Shown: positions 9,401-21,800 of the stretch, piece after piece | How the letters are laid out: each line of letters opens with the position of its first letter | How positions within the stretch are numbered: position 1 is the stretch's first letter | Origin: Trebouxia sp. TZW2008 | Lineage: Eukaryota > Chlorophyta > Trebouxiophyceae > Trebouxiales > Trebouxiaceae | Length of the DNA stretch: 64,000 bases | Direction: 5' to 3' | Assembly: GCA_002118135.1 (NCBI GenBank) | Contig: BDIU01000094.1 | Coordinates: 38,339 to 102,338, forward strand | Made by a program: the position numbers and the translations under genes | The notes under the pieces: model-generated | Told to the model about the DNA's origin: nothing | Database searches by the model: none | What the model saw: the letters and a program-made list of their open reading frames with translations, nothing else

Positions 9401-11983
9401 TTGCGAATCCAACTTGTGTTTGGACTCAAAGCTGGTCGCGCCAGGCATTGAAAGGTTCTGGGCTACGCGTGAGCTTGTTTTGTGCTGCTGTTCACTCAAC
9501 ACAAGAGCCCATTGATGTTCTTGCAGATCTTAGCGCTGCAGTTCATTGACGCTTTTGCAGAACATGACAGTTGTGGTTGCCTCTGGCATAGGGACTGCAC
9601 AAAGCAAGATCATGCAGCTGTGCCCTCACTGCCGCACTTCTTATGTCTTCTTGCAAACCTGACACTAAAGCTTTTCATGCTGTGCAGGTGCACATTATCT
9701 TCGGCTCTATGCTCAGCATGATGTTACATGCAATTTTCCACGGGAAGACAGCCTTTACAGTTTGCCTGCTACGCAGGCGCTCACTTTGTGCAGTTGTGTG
9801 CTCAGCGCGGCACTCCATTGATCTTCTTGCAAAACATCATGGGCTTTATGGTAGGGCGCAAGTATGAGGCCGGCGGCATTGCTAAGGACGGCGCAAAAAT
9901 GGTAATGGCTGTTGCAAACGCTAAGGTATGCTAAGTAAATCCGCATATCCTCTGTTGCATCTGCTCTTTCTCCTGAGATTGATCACATGAATTTCGCGTT
10001 CCTTGTATATTCACGCTCAAGCCGACAGTGCTGATTGATAGCAGCTTCAAGCTGGCATCTCATGGCATGTGTGGCCATGTTTACAGAGCAAGCACCTGTT
10101 GTATCTCTTCTTGCTTCTCTGTTTCAAGCACATGTCGCCCATGCTTGGCTTTCATGCCCGTGACAATACATGTGTCCATTATGATGCTGATGCTGTAGTG
10201 CAGAAGCTGACAGTGCTGATAGGTGGCAGCTTTGGAGCTGGCAACCATGGCATGTGTGGCCAGGTTCACGGCGCCAGCACCTGTTGTATTGTTTCTTGCT
10301 TCTCTGGTTCAAACACATGTTGCTCATGTTGCACTGTGGTTCCTGTGACAGTACATGGGCTCATCATGATGATCATCCTGTAGGTTCCCAAGCTGACAGT
10401 GCTGATTGGTGGCAGCTTTGGAGCCGGCAATCATGGCATTTGCGGCCAGATTGACAGCGCCAGCACCTGATGCGTCTCCTCGTTTTCTTTGGTTCAAGCA
10501 CGTGTCACTCATGTTGCACTGTTGTTCCTATGACAGTGCATGAGGTCATCATGGTGGTCATCCTGTAGGTGCCCAAGCTGACAGTGCTGATTGGTGGCAG
10601 CTTTGGAGCCAGCAATCATGGCATGTGTGGCCAGATTTACAGCGCCAGCACCTGTTGTATCTCTTCTTGCTTCTTTGGTTCAAGCACATGTCGTTCATGT
10701 TTTGCTTTCATTCCTGTGACATTGCGTGAATCCATCATGATGCTGATGCTGTAGGTGCCCAAGCTGACAGTGCTGATAGGTGGCAGCTTTGGAGCTGGCA
10801 ACTACGGCATGTGTGGGCGAGCCTACAGTCCTAACTTCTTGTTCATGTGGCCAAATGCACGCATCAGCGTCATGGGAGGCGACCAAGCGGCTGGTGTCCT
10901 TGCTACAGTAAGTAAATTGTCTTCAGCTTGTCATGCATTCTAGTCGATTGCTTGCCCCCCCCCCTTGCCCCCCCTGCCCGCCCACATACCGGTGCAATTC
11001 AAAACCCTGTCCTGCTGATGTGGCCAAACGCACAATTCAGCATCGCGGGAGGCGACTAAGCGGCCGGCGTGCTTGCCACAGTGAGTAACATGCTGCTCAC
11101 CTGATCACGCATGGTACTTTAAATCTAACTTGCAGCGCTCATCCCGCCTCCCGCAAGCCATGTGACTCACAATTCTAGATCCTGTTAAGCTAGAAGCTTC
11201 CAGTAGGATTGGAACAAGCCCTTGCAAGCTCTCTTCAGAACTGAATGTTCAAGAAACAGGCCAGGTTTTGCAACCTAGCTAGGGGTCTACAGCCACCCGT
11301 TTGTGTTGAGTTGTCATGCTTGTGCCCTTCAGGTTGAAGACGCCAAGCGGAAGCGAGACGGACAGCCTTGGTCGGCTGAGGAGCAGGCAGAGTTCAAGAG
11401 TGCTATCAGCAGCAGGTGCTCTATATCATATGGCTCACTGTTAGGGCTGCTTCTGCATGCTGCTGCATCTTATGTTGGTCTCGTGTGAATATTTGCTGAG
11501 GAGGCTGCTTACTTCAAAACCGCCATCATCAGCAGGTGCTGTACAGTCCAAGTACTTGGTGTGTGCCTTTGCCTGCTGCCATGTGTCACATGTGTCAACC
11601 CCTGTCCCATGACATCCCACAGGTCGCTTTGCGTCAATGCATTGTACATAACACACTGTACACACTCTTGCAATATAGTGTGGCGCTACAGTAACATGCG
11701 CTGATGCAGCACTTGACCTATGCTATATCACCAGAAAGCATGGCTTGCAGCTGCTGCAATATCTGTATTTAAATCAGCACCAAAGTTGTCAACCCCAGAT
11801 GATCTTCTTGGCGGTGGTTTCTACAGGTATGACAAAGAAGGGGAGCCAGCATTTGCAAGTGCAAGGTTATGGGATGACGGGGTGATAGACCCTGCAGACA
11901 CCAGGAGGGTTTTGGGACTCAGCCTTGCAGCTTCACTCAATGCGCCAATCAGCCCATCACACTATGGGGTCTTCAGAATGTGA
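3438..11983 (+). CDS. MCCB: Methylcrotonoyl-CoA carboxylase beta subunit, mitochondrial
   Basis: This is the carboxyltransferase subunit that moves CO2 from carboxybiotin on MCC alpha to 3-methylcrotonyl-CoA in leucine breakdown. Twelve exons join in frame: 3438-3789, 4407-4496, 4601-4635, 5176-5285, 5903-6083, 6863-6929, 8074-8319, 8914-9108, 9777-9925, 10755-10907, 11333-11415 and 11827-11983, about 605 aa (human protein 563). Residues 1-35 are Arg/Ser/Ala-rich without acids, as in a mitochondrial presequence. Diagnostic stretches in order: [121 protein letters not shown]-terminus YGVFRM. Exon 7 is longer than the family norm: a Ser/Gly-rich insert of about 45 aa precedes WEEPLF, so an unseen intron is possible there. 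The introns contain repeated exon copies, listed separately. Which GVTDH copy is used (7586, 7788 or 8074) is inferred from phase. Confidence 0.95.
4005..4080. other. Palindrome-rich island with cccctata repeats
   Basis: This short segment in MCCB intron 1 contains nested inverted repeats (atccc/gggat, ggtacc) followed by three copies of cccctata. Its texture differs from the surrounding TG/CA-rich intron and resembles the island at 56375-56520. The origin is unknown; organellar palindromic DNA or a small inserted element are both possible. Confidence 0.35.
4115..4496 (+). repeat. Triplicated MCCB exon 2, period 146 bp
   Basis: Three tandem copies of exon 2 begin at 4115, 4261 and 4407, exactly 146 bp apart. 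The third is intact ([12 protein letters not shown], donor ccacag/gtgagc) and joins in phase. Copy 1 keeps the open frame but has lost the donor. Copy 2 has lost the donor and gained a stop after ADDA. Copies 1 and 2 are therefore pseudo-exons within intron 1. Confidence 0.92.
5976..6437 (+). repeat. MCCB MGSC exon array, two in-frame extra cassettes
   Basis: The 3' two thirds of exon 5 (5903-6083) is repeated at 6143-6265 and 6318-6437. Both extra copies have an AG acceptor, no stop codon and a GT donor directly after LVK. They are 123 and 120 nt long, phase 0 at both ends. They differ from the parent at several residues (for example AGEAYIP for AGGAYVP). A more decayed fourth trace lies near 6555-6600. 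Confidence 0.88.
6930..7450. repeat. Minisatellite of gtgagt/ctcacc units in an MCCB intron
   Basis: Directly after the donor of exon 6 the intron becomes an irregular array of gtgagtc and ctcaccctgatgag blocks in both orientations. Each block resembles a 5' splice site on one strand or the other. The array appears to have grown out of the genuine donor ctcag/gtgagt at 6929/6930. Confidence 0.7.
7586..8161 (+). repeat. MCCB GVTDH exon array, three copies around a gap
   Basis: Copies of the exon encoding GVTDHLAE through NLN begin at 7586, 7788 and 8074. All three keep an acceptor and an open frame. Copy 2 ends 7874 at a GT donor and is phase 1 at both ends; copy 1 has lost the donor; copy 3 runs on into the WEEPLF coding sequence. 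The N run 7877-7983 sits inside the array, so the true copy number is uncertain. Confidence 0.88.
7877..7983. other. Assembly gap (107 N)
   Basis: The run of N lies between copies 2 and 3 of the MCCB GVTDH exon array. Near-identical tandem copies are a likely reason for a failed join, so the real distance may differ. Confidence 0.98.
8238..8491 (+). repeat. Duplicated WEEPLF exon end in MCCB
   Basis: The 3' part of exon 7 (about 8238-8319, donor at 8320) is repeated 172 bp downstream, ending at 8491 with its own gtaaca donor. The copy is open ([19 protein letters not shown]). It is an exon-end plus donor duplication. Confidence 0.82.
9478..9838 (+). repeat. Decayed copies of the MCCB HFVQLC exon
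   Basis: Before exon 9 (9777-9925) there are weak copies of its first part at about 9478-9535 and 9618-9660, recognisable by attgatgttcttgca and atgtcttcttgcaaa matching attgatcttcttgcaaa of the real exon. Both are degenerate. Confidence 0.6.
10014..10820 (+). repeat. Five-copy 185-bp array at the PKLTVLIGG acceptor
   Basis: Five tandem copies of the exon 10 acceptor plus its first 65 bp ([19 protein letters not shown]) begin near 10014, 10199, 10384, 10569 and 10755, spaced 185-186 bp. Only the last continues into the full exon ending [11 protein letters not shown]. Copies 3 and 4 keep a tag/GT acceptor; copy 2 has a 1-base deletion at it; copy 1 is the most diverged. Each unit ends in a pyrimidine-rich stretch that feeds the next acceptor. 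Confidence 0.93.
10843..11090 (+). repeat. Duplicate of the MCCB exon 10 donor end
   Basis: The last 60 bp of exon 10 ([12 protein letters not shown] to VLAT) and its donor recur about 176 bp downstream near 11019-11085. The copy has an in-frame stop (gactaagcgg). A C-rich tract at 10955-10985 separates the two. Confidence 0.8.
11376..11535 (+). repeat. Partial duplicate of MCCB exon 11 end
   Basis: The end of exon 11 (gctgaggagcaggcagagttc to agcagcag/gtgctc) is repeated, diverged, at about 11494-11535 with the same agcagg/tgctgt end. It is another exon-end and donor copy. Confidence 0.65.
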
Positions 11984-12884
11984 CATCTGTGTGTTTTTGA
12001 GACTACAACAGCTGCTCAGAATCTTGTGTTGTGCAACAATTTTGTGCCAAGCTGTTGCTGTGCTAGGCGGTGAGGCCTTTAGTCTTTGTCTTTGTTGCCA
12101 AATTTCTTCCTAGGCATGTGCGAGAACCAAGCCAAAGTTTTGATACAGATGCTGCCAAGTGGTTGTGCTGAAACATGCAATAAACACGCTAGAAACAGAG
12201 ATCATGATGGTGTGCTTGTTCATCATTCGATTCTGACGGTGACACAGATCCAGAGGTGCAGATTCTAGAAGCGCTTCCTCGGATCCTTGTGAGACGAGAG
12301 CATCACAAAACCTGCTCAGCCTGGTCCTGGGCTCGAAATGGCCCAAACTGGGCTGCAAAAACAGGAGCATGCTGCACAAATCAAAACAATTGCCAGTCCA
12401 GGCATGCATATATCTCTTGAGCACAGCATGCACAGCGCGATAGTAAGCTACAATCTGTTGAATGACCCTCAAAGCTGTACAAACTTGCAGTTCCAGCAAA
12501 GTGTCAAAGATGACGTGATGGTCAAACAACTCAACATTCACAATTTCAGGGCAGCCTGCCTCTTGCGTCAGCACAACTTTGAGTTTGAGCACTGATCCTG
12601 CACTGACAAAAACAACAGCAGAAATCAATGTACTCGTGCAGTTAAACTTTTGGTTGATGGGAGAATGCTGCAAGCACCAGCAAGCAGGCTCTGACAAATG
12701 ACTGTGGCCATCCTCATATACACGCTGTTATGAGCAGTTGCTACTAAACTGGTCTCCTGCAGAATGCAGAAAGATCTGATGCCGGCTTCATTACGTTGAC
12801 TCATGACCCACAGGTCATCAGGACACCTTGCGCTTTCTGCATAGGTGAGATCAAGGCATGCTCGTCACAGCCTTTTGATTTGCA
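11984..12884. other. Convergent 3' intergenic region, MCCB / urea carboxylase
   Basis: About 900 bp separate the two convergent stop codons and must hold both 3' untranslated regions. Open frames here (such as a 195-codon minus-strand frame near 12110-12697) show no family motif. Nothing else is supportable. Confidence 0.5.
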
Positions 12885-15800
12885 TCATTCCTCTGCCCTC
12901 TGTGAATTCGTGTCATCTGTCTTTTGCAGAGTCAACAGAACGTCTCCCTGCTGAGCAAGTTGCGAGCTGGCTGTCAAAATCTCACGCACTGTGCCAGCAT
13001 GTGGTGCTGTGACAGGATATTCCATTTTCATGGCTTCAAGAATGACCAGATTTTGGCCTTCCTGGACTTGATCCCCTGACTCCACTATCACTTCCCAGAC
13101 ATTCGCTGTAAATGTTGCCGTCACTTCTGTGGCATCTTTTGGGGCTTCTGCTCCTAAGTTGCCATCTTGCTTTTTATCCTGCATGAATAAGGCATAGCAA
13201 TCAGGGCTGATGTCCACATCAAAGTGATGCAGATTCACTTACATTCATGCCATTAGGCATCACAGCACTTCCCGCAGTGAACTTTGCTGTCACTTCTGTG
13301 GTTTTTTTGGGGGCTTCTGCACCCAAGTTTTCATCTTGCTTTTTGCATCAACACGGCAATGCAGCAAGCGCTGAGCTCTAAGAGAAGCAATAGGCTATTT
13401 TGCGTGGTGCAGTTGGTGGAGGTTGTGACGCAATGCTTCTGGACTGTTACAAACAAAAGGACTGGGTAACAAAGGCACAAAACGGCTCACATCTCATTGC
13501 TGAAGCGCTCGCATTGTATAGGAGTCCAGTAAGAAGAAACATGCTTGCTCACCTTGTTCTTGGCCTCCGCTTCTTTGAGGCGCTGTAAGCTCTCCTCATC
13601 CAGCTTGACCTGCTTTGCCACAGCCTCCTTCTGTGTCGCTTTCATCTTGTTTGACTCCTCTGCTACACTGCTGGCAAATGTGTTGTACTCCCTGCAGCAC
13701 ATCTTGACTAGTTCACAGACCAGAGACTGCAAAATTTGTACAACCCCACTCGTTCTGGCACACACTGCTGTCTAAAGCGCCTGTTTCTGTATCACATTGC
13801 CCTTATTTCTGCTACGCTGCTGGCATACTTGTTGGACTCCCTGCACCACACAAACAACTGCTGCAACACAAAAGAAACCTGCTGAACGCCAGGACAGGCA
13901 CTGCAGAGTTATCAGATGCTGCAAACTCGTTGTACACCCTGCAGCATAATTTGCTGAATCCTGGATCAGGCACTGCAAAATCAAACAAACATGTCACTGT
14001 CTGTATTGCTTTCATCCTATTGGACTCCCTGCACCACACAAACAGTTGCTGCAACACAAAAAACATGCCAGGACAGGCATTGCAGAGGTACCAAACGCTG
14101 CAAATTTGCTATACTCCCTGCAGCACAATTTGCTGAATGCTGGATGAGGCACTGCAAAACATACATATCACTGTCTTATCGCTTTCATGGGCTCCTCTGC
14201 CATATTGTTGGCAGACTTGTTACAAATTGCATTGCTGCATGTGGACCCAGTCGAGGCTTGTCGCTAGTTTCTGCTCAATTTCAACAAGCATTACAAGCTG
14301 GCCAATACACAATACTGTCGGCTTTTGATGGCCGTTATGGATCCTTGTAGTTCATTCTTGTTGCAAGATTCTGCTCGACTGCAACAAGCGTTATAAGTTA
14401 GCTGATACACTAATATCAGCTTTTGATGAATAACATGGATTGCTGTTGACAGACAGGGCCCATTGTGGATCCTTGTCATACAAATTCTGATTGTGTAAGG
14501 ATGACTGACCTCATGCTGAAGTCTTGCTGTTCAATCTTGATCTGCAGCTGACCATTGCTGAAGGCACTCCTCTTCTTCTCAAGCTCTTCTTCATCAACCT
14601 CAAAGAACCGCACCTGCACAACAGGCAAAGATTGATGCTCCAAAAAAGATGCAATGTTACAATGTGATCATTTATGCACTGTCATCACATGAAAACTCAA
14701 CACCACAACAGATCAATAGTCATGCACAGTATCACATGAACAGTCAAACATTCCCGGTGAAGAATTACATAGTTCTGTCACACTGTAAACAAAGGAAAAG
14801 TCGTGCATTATCCCCAAAGCCTTTGCAACATATGCGCCTACACTGAATGAGTTGGGTTCAGCAGAACTCTGAGTCCAGTTTGTTGATGACGCAACTTGCA
14901 AAAGACCCACGCCGCAGCAAATGAGGCAGCAGATGAGGCACTACACCAACTTTAGTTTACAAAACCTAAAAAGCCAGCCTTGAATGATTGTCCCCCGGTC
15001 CTGAGCGGAATTGAAACCTGCTGGACACAATTTCATTACTGTCACTATTGCAGCAAGTGCCATATTTGATTGATTGATTGACACCTGCACCCAGACAAAC
15101 GCGGGGTAGGTAACAGGTATGCCTCACCCTGCTTCTGTAGGCCAGCATATAGTTGGATTATCTTATCACCCAAAGGTGTGCAAATGATGGGGCCAGCTCG
15201 GCGAGTGCATATCAACCAGTGCCATAACAGCATGTGATGAAGGCGTCTGTGGACTGTCTGCAGTTCACTTGAGTTGAGTACAAAGTTTCAGCACAACTGT
15301 GGGGCAAAGAAGGCTTAGCAGGGCCCATACCTGGTCAAAGATTCTCAGCAGCCAAGGAGCGTCAGGGGAGAATGGCTCAACCCTGCCCCAGGTGTTCCAA
15401 ATTGGCAGGGTTCTGCCCACCAACTGATACCCTCCTGGGGAATCCATAGGGTAAATGCACATGTAGGCTCCCCCGAGCCCCACTGTACCCTCCTCTGTGA
15501 AAGTTCTGGCTGGATTGTATTTAGGTACTACTAGTCTATGCCTGCATCATGCAAGAAGAAGAGCAATGTTCAAGGAAGAAGAAGGGAGAATTACCCTGTG
15601 GCTGCACAAGGAAGCAAGAACAAGAAGAATGTCACGAGATGTGGCGATAGTGAAAACTTAGTCATGCAGGGGCTACAAAACAGCTGTACCATCCTCTGTG
15701 ATAGTTGTGACTGGGGTGTGTTTGGGTACGACTAATTTATGCCTGCATAATAGAAGAAGAAGAAGCTCACAGATTGTTGGAAGCAGAAGCAGAAGGACTC

Positions 15801-18800
15801 AAAACTGCACAGAAACCAGAGCAATCATGCAGTTGATGCAAAACAAGTTGTAGCCTCTTCCAGGAAAGTTCTGGCTGGTTGACTTCAGGTACCAGCAACC
15901 TTTGGCTGCTTCATGCAACTAGATAAGTGGTTTCATCCAGTGCAGAAGGTAATTTGAACAATGTAGATGTCCTAGGCCTGTGAGAGAGAGGAGGCGTCAG
16001 GGCGGTCTGGGGTCGACATCGGGATCACAGGGGGGTGTACCTGGGGTCGACTGGCACAGCACAAGGGGCTCCCAGGTAGACGTCACCGAGGCCCAGAACC
16101 ATGTAGGCTGCGCTCATCACAAACTTCCGTACCTCTTCAGCTCCACCTGTAGCATCAATATGGCATGACGGCAAGTCATCTGAGTACACTCAATCTAAAA
16201 TTGCTGTATTGTATGCACAGATACAGAAGATTGGTATGCACCACTGAAACAGCATATCTCAAGTCACTGTTGCCACCAGGAGGGTCCACGTTGCTTCAGT
16301 GAACACAGTGGCAGAGAATGCGGTCATACAGCATTACTTGGGAGCGCCTTACAAGCCATTCTTGACTCCCTTAAGTTTTCACAAAGACAAAGAAACGCGA
16401 AAGTCATGCAAGTAGAGAGTAAAAACATACCTGTCAAGCCATTGTTGGCAGCAACAAAGTCCACATTGCTGGGCAGGTAAGGTCCCTCAGACCGCACCGA
16501 CCGCATGTACTTTTGAATGGCGCCATGGGTCCAGCGCTCATTGAATGCCATGGGCAGGTGCAGCACCCTCACAGGCAGTGTCACATCGTCAGCCTGCAAC
16601 AAAAGAACAAACCATCTCAGTGTTTACAGTCCTTGCCGTATGATCAAAAGTCAATTTTGAGACAATGCAGGTCAACAGCAGCTTGAGCTGCATTACTGCT
16701 GGATGGCGCCATGGGTCTGACGCTGAATCAAAGCCATTGGCAGGTGAAGCACCCTCACAGGCAATGTCACATCGTCAGCCTGCAAAGGGGTCAGGTATCA
16801 TTAGCATACTTTTGAAGAAGGTTTCAGCTGCAGCATAGCAGCACCCAATTTTGATGACACACATCAGCTTGAGCAGCATGTACTTCTAAATGGCGCCATG
16901 GGTCCAGCGCAGTAAAATGTTTGATCGTACAGATACTCAATCACAACAAGTTTCCTAGCAAGCACGCTGGCCTTGAGTAGTTGATGCTCTGTCTGCAGCA
17001 GAGTCTGCAGCAGTGGCCAGAGGCAACACTCATTGGTCATACTTAGTCATGCATCAGCGTGCGCCAGGGCTGAAATCTACTAGCCCCTGAATGCCCTGTC
17101 CTATGTACGCGAGACTAGGCATTGTGCGTGGCTCTAGTAGCACTGTGAAAGATCAGTGTATTCTGGGCAACTGCTGCTTGGCTTGACGCAATGACTGCAG
17201 CAGTGCGGCAACAGGTAGAACTCGCTGACCTTACTCAGGCGTTCCACACCTAGCAACTTGCTGAAACGAGTACTTGTCACAACTTCCTTGCCCATATGTC
17301 ACTGTGTACAGACTGGGGCAGGAAAACAAGCACATCGGCAGTGTCAGATGTTGAGCTTGCCTTAGGTAGGTGCTGCTCTGTCTGAAACAGTGTCTGCAGC
17401 AGCGTGGCAAGAGACCCTGACACTATAATTCATCGGGTCGAGCGTTAGGGTTTGAAAACCCTAAGAAAATTTTACAATTCTATTTTTGTTAGGGGATTGA
17501 TTGGGTTGTAGGGTTTAGGGTTTGAAGGTTTTCATTCGCTTCCCATGGTGGGAATCAAAACCCGATCAGTCATAATGCAGGGGGGCAACAGACAGCACTC
17601 AGTGGTTGTGCTCACTCATATAACACCTAGCACTTTCTGGAACATGCGCACGCAGCGAACTGTGCTTGGACTCAATCAAGCAATGATTGGAGTTATACCA
17701 GCAGTGTGAAGATTTTAGAGTGACCTAACAAAATGGACCTGCCTTGAGCAATTGCTGCTCAGCTTGAAGCAACGTCTGCAGCAGCGTGGCAAGAGGCAGC
17801 ACTCGGTGGTTGTTCCACTCATATAACACCTAGCACTTTCTGAAACATGCACATGCAGCGAACTGTGCTTGGACTCAACCAAGCAATGATTGGAGTTATA
17901 TCAGCAGTGTGAGAATTTTCGAGTAACTTAACAGAATGGACTTGCCTTGAGCAATTGCTGCTCAGTCTGAAGCAACGTCTGCAGCGACGTGACAAGAGGC
18001 AACACTTGCTGGTCATACTCAATCATGCATGGCCGCATGCCAATATTGGTCTCTATAAGCCCGTAGATGCCCTGCTCTAAACTTGTACAACAATGGGCAA
18101 TGTTATTGATCATGTCAGCATCTTGAAAGACTATGTACCTTAGGTAACTGCTGCTCAGTTTGAAGCAATGTCTGCAGCAGAGTGGCGTCAGATTCAATCA
18201 TGCATGACCGTATGCCAAGGCTGGTCTCTACAAGCCCCTAGATGCCCTGCTCTAAGCTTGTACAACAATGGGCAATGTTATTGATCATGTCAGCGCTGTG
18301 AAAGAATATGTACCTTAGGTAATTGCTGCTCAGTTTGAAGCAATGTCTGCAGCAAAGTGGCAAGGGGCAACACTCGCTGGTCATACTCAATCATGCATGA
18401 GCGCACTCCAGGGCTGGTCTCCACAAGCCCCTGAATGCCCTGCCCTGCTAGGTGCTTCTCCAGCTCATGTATTCGCACTCTGAGGTTGAGATCCAATTCC
18501 ATGGGACCATACTCAACTTGCACATACCTGCAAACACATTTTGTCTGAGTTCCTTCTTTGTCTTTGTGTCTCAATTTTGTAGCCGAGATTGCGGAATTGA
18601 AAGTCATCGAGTTTGAGTAATTGCATGTCAGGGCTGGTCTCCACCAGCCCCAGAATGTGCTGCCCTGCTGAGTGCTTCTCCAGCTCATGAATTCGCACTT
18701 TTGAGGTTGAGTTCCAAATCCATCAGGCCGTACTCAACCTGTACATATCTGCAGATACAAGCAGGAATAATTCACATGGGAAAGTGATGATCCCGGTCAC

Positions 18801-21800
18801 TTTAGCGCATTACAAAGCCTCAGTCATTGCGCCAGTCTGGCCAAAACAGCCTGGGTCGTGTACATCTCAAGAATCAAATGTCCTGCTGATCAGTGCTTCA
18901 CCTAGATTCATCTTAGCATGGTAATGACTCAAGGGTATAGATGCAAAACCCTCTTGCAAAGATGCTGATCCATACCTGTCGCCGGCCAGGCGGAAGATTG
19001 CTCCAGGGTGGTTTTCTGAGGCTGGGATTCGGGCCAGAACGGCCTGAGTTTGGGGCATTTCAGGTGCAACTGCTCTGCTGGTCAGGGCCTCAAGCTCATG
19101 TTCTAGTTTGGCACCAGATTTGAGCTTGCTGGCTGCCTCAAGTCTCAAAAGCTCCACCATGTGATCCATCTTGAGACACTCCTTGTAGGCAGCATCTGCA
19201 GTGGAGGAGTTATAAGACCATGAGCATACTTTGCTTTTGATGCTGCGCAAGTTTCTTCATGACTTTGACAGCGGCTGTCATGCATGAGCTAGAAGGACGG
19301 CAGATGGTAAAATGATCGGTATTGAATTGTGATTCCTGGTTTGAGCTTCGTCTTGTCATGCTGCTTCAAATACGCCAAAGCAGATCAGCAAAAAACAATC
19401 AGCCCTCTGATTACAGGGTCTTACCAAGAGCATGCAGTTCTGTACTTGGAATTGTTTGCTTGAAACGCACTCCATTACCAGCACACACTGTTCCCATCTT
19501 CCCAAGAGCACAGGCGATGTTTGTGATCAACACAGCTTGGCAGCATGGTTTGAATGTGATAACTGATGCCGGGAAGATGACGGCTATACCAATGGTTGCT
19601 GAAGAAGAAGAGTGCTGTACCTAGGGTTGTTTGCTTGAAACGCACTCCATTGCCAGCACACGCTTTTCCCCTCTTCCCAAGAGCACAGGCAATGCTTGTG
19701 ATCAACACAGCGTGGCAGCATGGTTTGAATGTGATGATTGATGCTGGGAAGAAGATGGCTATGCCAACGGTTGCTGATAAAAAAGAGTGCTGTACCTAGG
19801 GTTGTTTGCTTGAAACGCACTCCATTGCCGACACACGCTTTTCCCGTCTTCTCAAGAGCACAGGCAATGCTTGTGATCAACACAGCATGGCAGCATGGTT
19901 TGAATGTGATGACTGATGCCGGGAAGACCGCGCTTATACCAATGGTTGCTGAAGAAGAAGAGTGCTGTACCTAGGGTTGTTTGCTTGAAGCGCACTCCAT
20001 CACCCGCACATACTTGACCCATTTTCCAGAGGGCAGTGCTGGTGATTGTGGCTGGGCACACAAAGCCTCCCAGGCTGGGGCCATCAAACATGAGGGCTAC
20101 GGGCATGTCACCTGCAACAATAGGCTTGGACTTCAGCCCTTGACTTATATGGCTGTGTGGAGGAAACGATGATGATGGCTGGACACACAAATTGTACCAG
20201 AGTTGGGCCATCAAACATGAGAGCTATGGGCATGTCACCTGCATCAGTAAGAATCAAGGTCAAAACTTGAGTTACGCTGCAAAAATGTCTGAGACGTCCT
20301 AGGCTGGCCTGTTTGTGAAGCCTATGAGACTGGGACTGTCAAACATGAGAGCTGTGGGCATGTCATCTGCATTGATAGGGTATGAGGTCAAGCCTTGAAT
20401 TGCAATATAGAAGGCCCTGAAGGGTCTGAACTTGGGGCCATCCAACATGAGAGCATCAGCAGGGTTAGAGTTCACGCTTGAGCTGAATTGCGGAAAAACC
20501 CCCTGAAGTCTAGAATGAGGCAGACCCCAAAGCTATAGACACATCAGTCACTCAGCATCTAAGCTCAGCTCCTTGGTCATCCTGTTAAAGGGCATCTCAT
20601 AGGCGCCGTACATTTCCAAAATCAGGAACAGTTGAAAACGACCTCAGTGCTAACTTCACATTGCAAGGCATGCATATGCTTCATCACACAGATTGCTAAA
20701 AGCAGGCATTGTGACCCTTCCAGGCTGTGGGGTTTGAGGACTGCAATGATCAGCTGAAGTCATTGCACTTCATTGAGTCAGGAGCCAGAGGCTTACCTGT
20801 GAAGTTGATGGTGCCAATTGCATAGACATGGTCATGGACATTAGAGGGGTGGGACCCCCCCTCACCCCCATCAGGCCTGGCAAACTTGGGCCTAGGCCCT
20901 TGCAGCCTGATTCCTAACCTGTTCCTGTAGTCATTCAAGTCAGGCTTCAGACACACATCTGATGCAAGCTGGACATGCAATGCTTTTCCATGAGCAGCTC
21001 AGCAGGGATCAGCCTGCAGTAGCAATGCAGGACTCAAAAGCTGCGTCATGAGTACTAGACTTGTATGCAAAAGTCTACACCATATGATGATGATGGTGAT
21101 GATGATGATGCATGCTGAAGCATGCTGAAGCTGATGGGTCACATCATGCAGAGCAGCAGAAGCAACCTTTGACCCTTGCTCACTGGCTTATCTCGCATCG
21201 TACAGGGCTTCCACGGCCAAGTGACCAAGAAGCAAGGGTAGCTTTAGATGCATAGTAGCTGTGCTGCAGTACAGCTGTGAGATAGTCAGAAGCTCTTACG
21301 AGTTGTAGTGGACTTTGTAGGTCGATGAGTAGAAGGTGGAGATGTCATCTGGGGTGAAGTAGTCAGGCTCAGCATTAGGCCCTGGCAGAACCTCCACCTC
21401 CCAAGCTGCCTCACCACCTGTAACCCACGCAGCATGTCAGGTATGTCAAGTTTCATGTAAGCGGTTGCAACACGTCATGACTGAAACATTCTGTGCACAA
21501 CGCATGTCACACTTGTGAGATGAACTTTGTAGCTTGATGAGTAGAAGGTGGAGATGTCACCAGACATGAAGTAGTCAGGCTCAGCATTTGGCCTGGGCAA
21601 AAGCTCCTCCGCACCTGTCATTTCAACACCTCATTTGCTTTGTTTTATTTCATTTGTTGTAGCCTAGTCACTAGTGGAGAAAAGGCACATCACAAACGAG
21701 CAATGCATCACTAGCACAACGTCAGATTTGTCAGATACGTCTGATCACGTGAACATGTCTTGAGCAGAAATCTCTATGCATGATGCACGTCACACATCTT

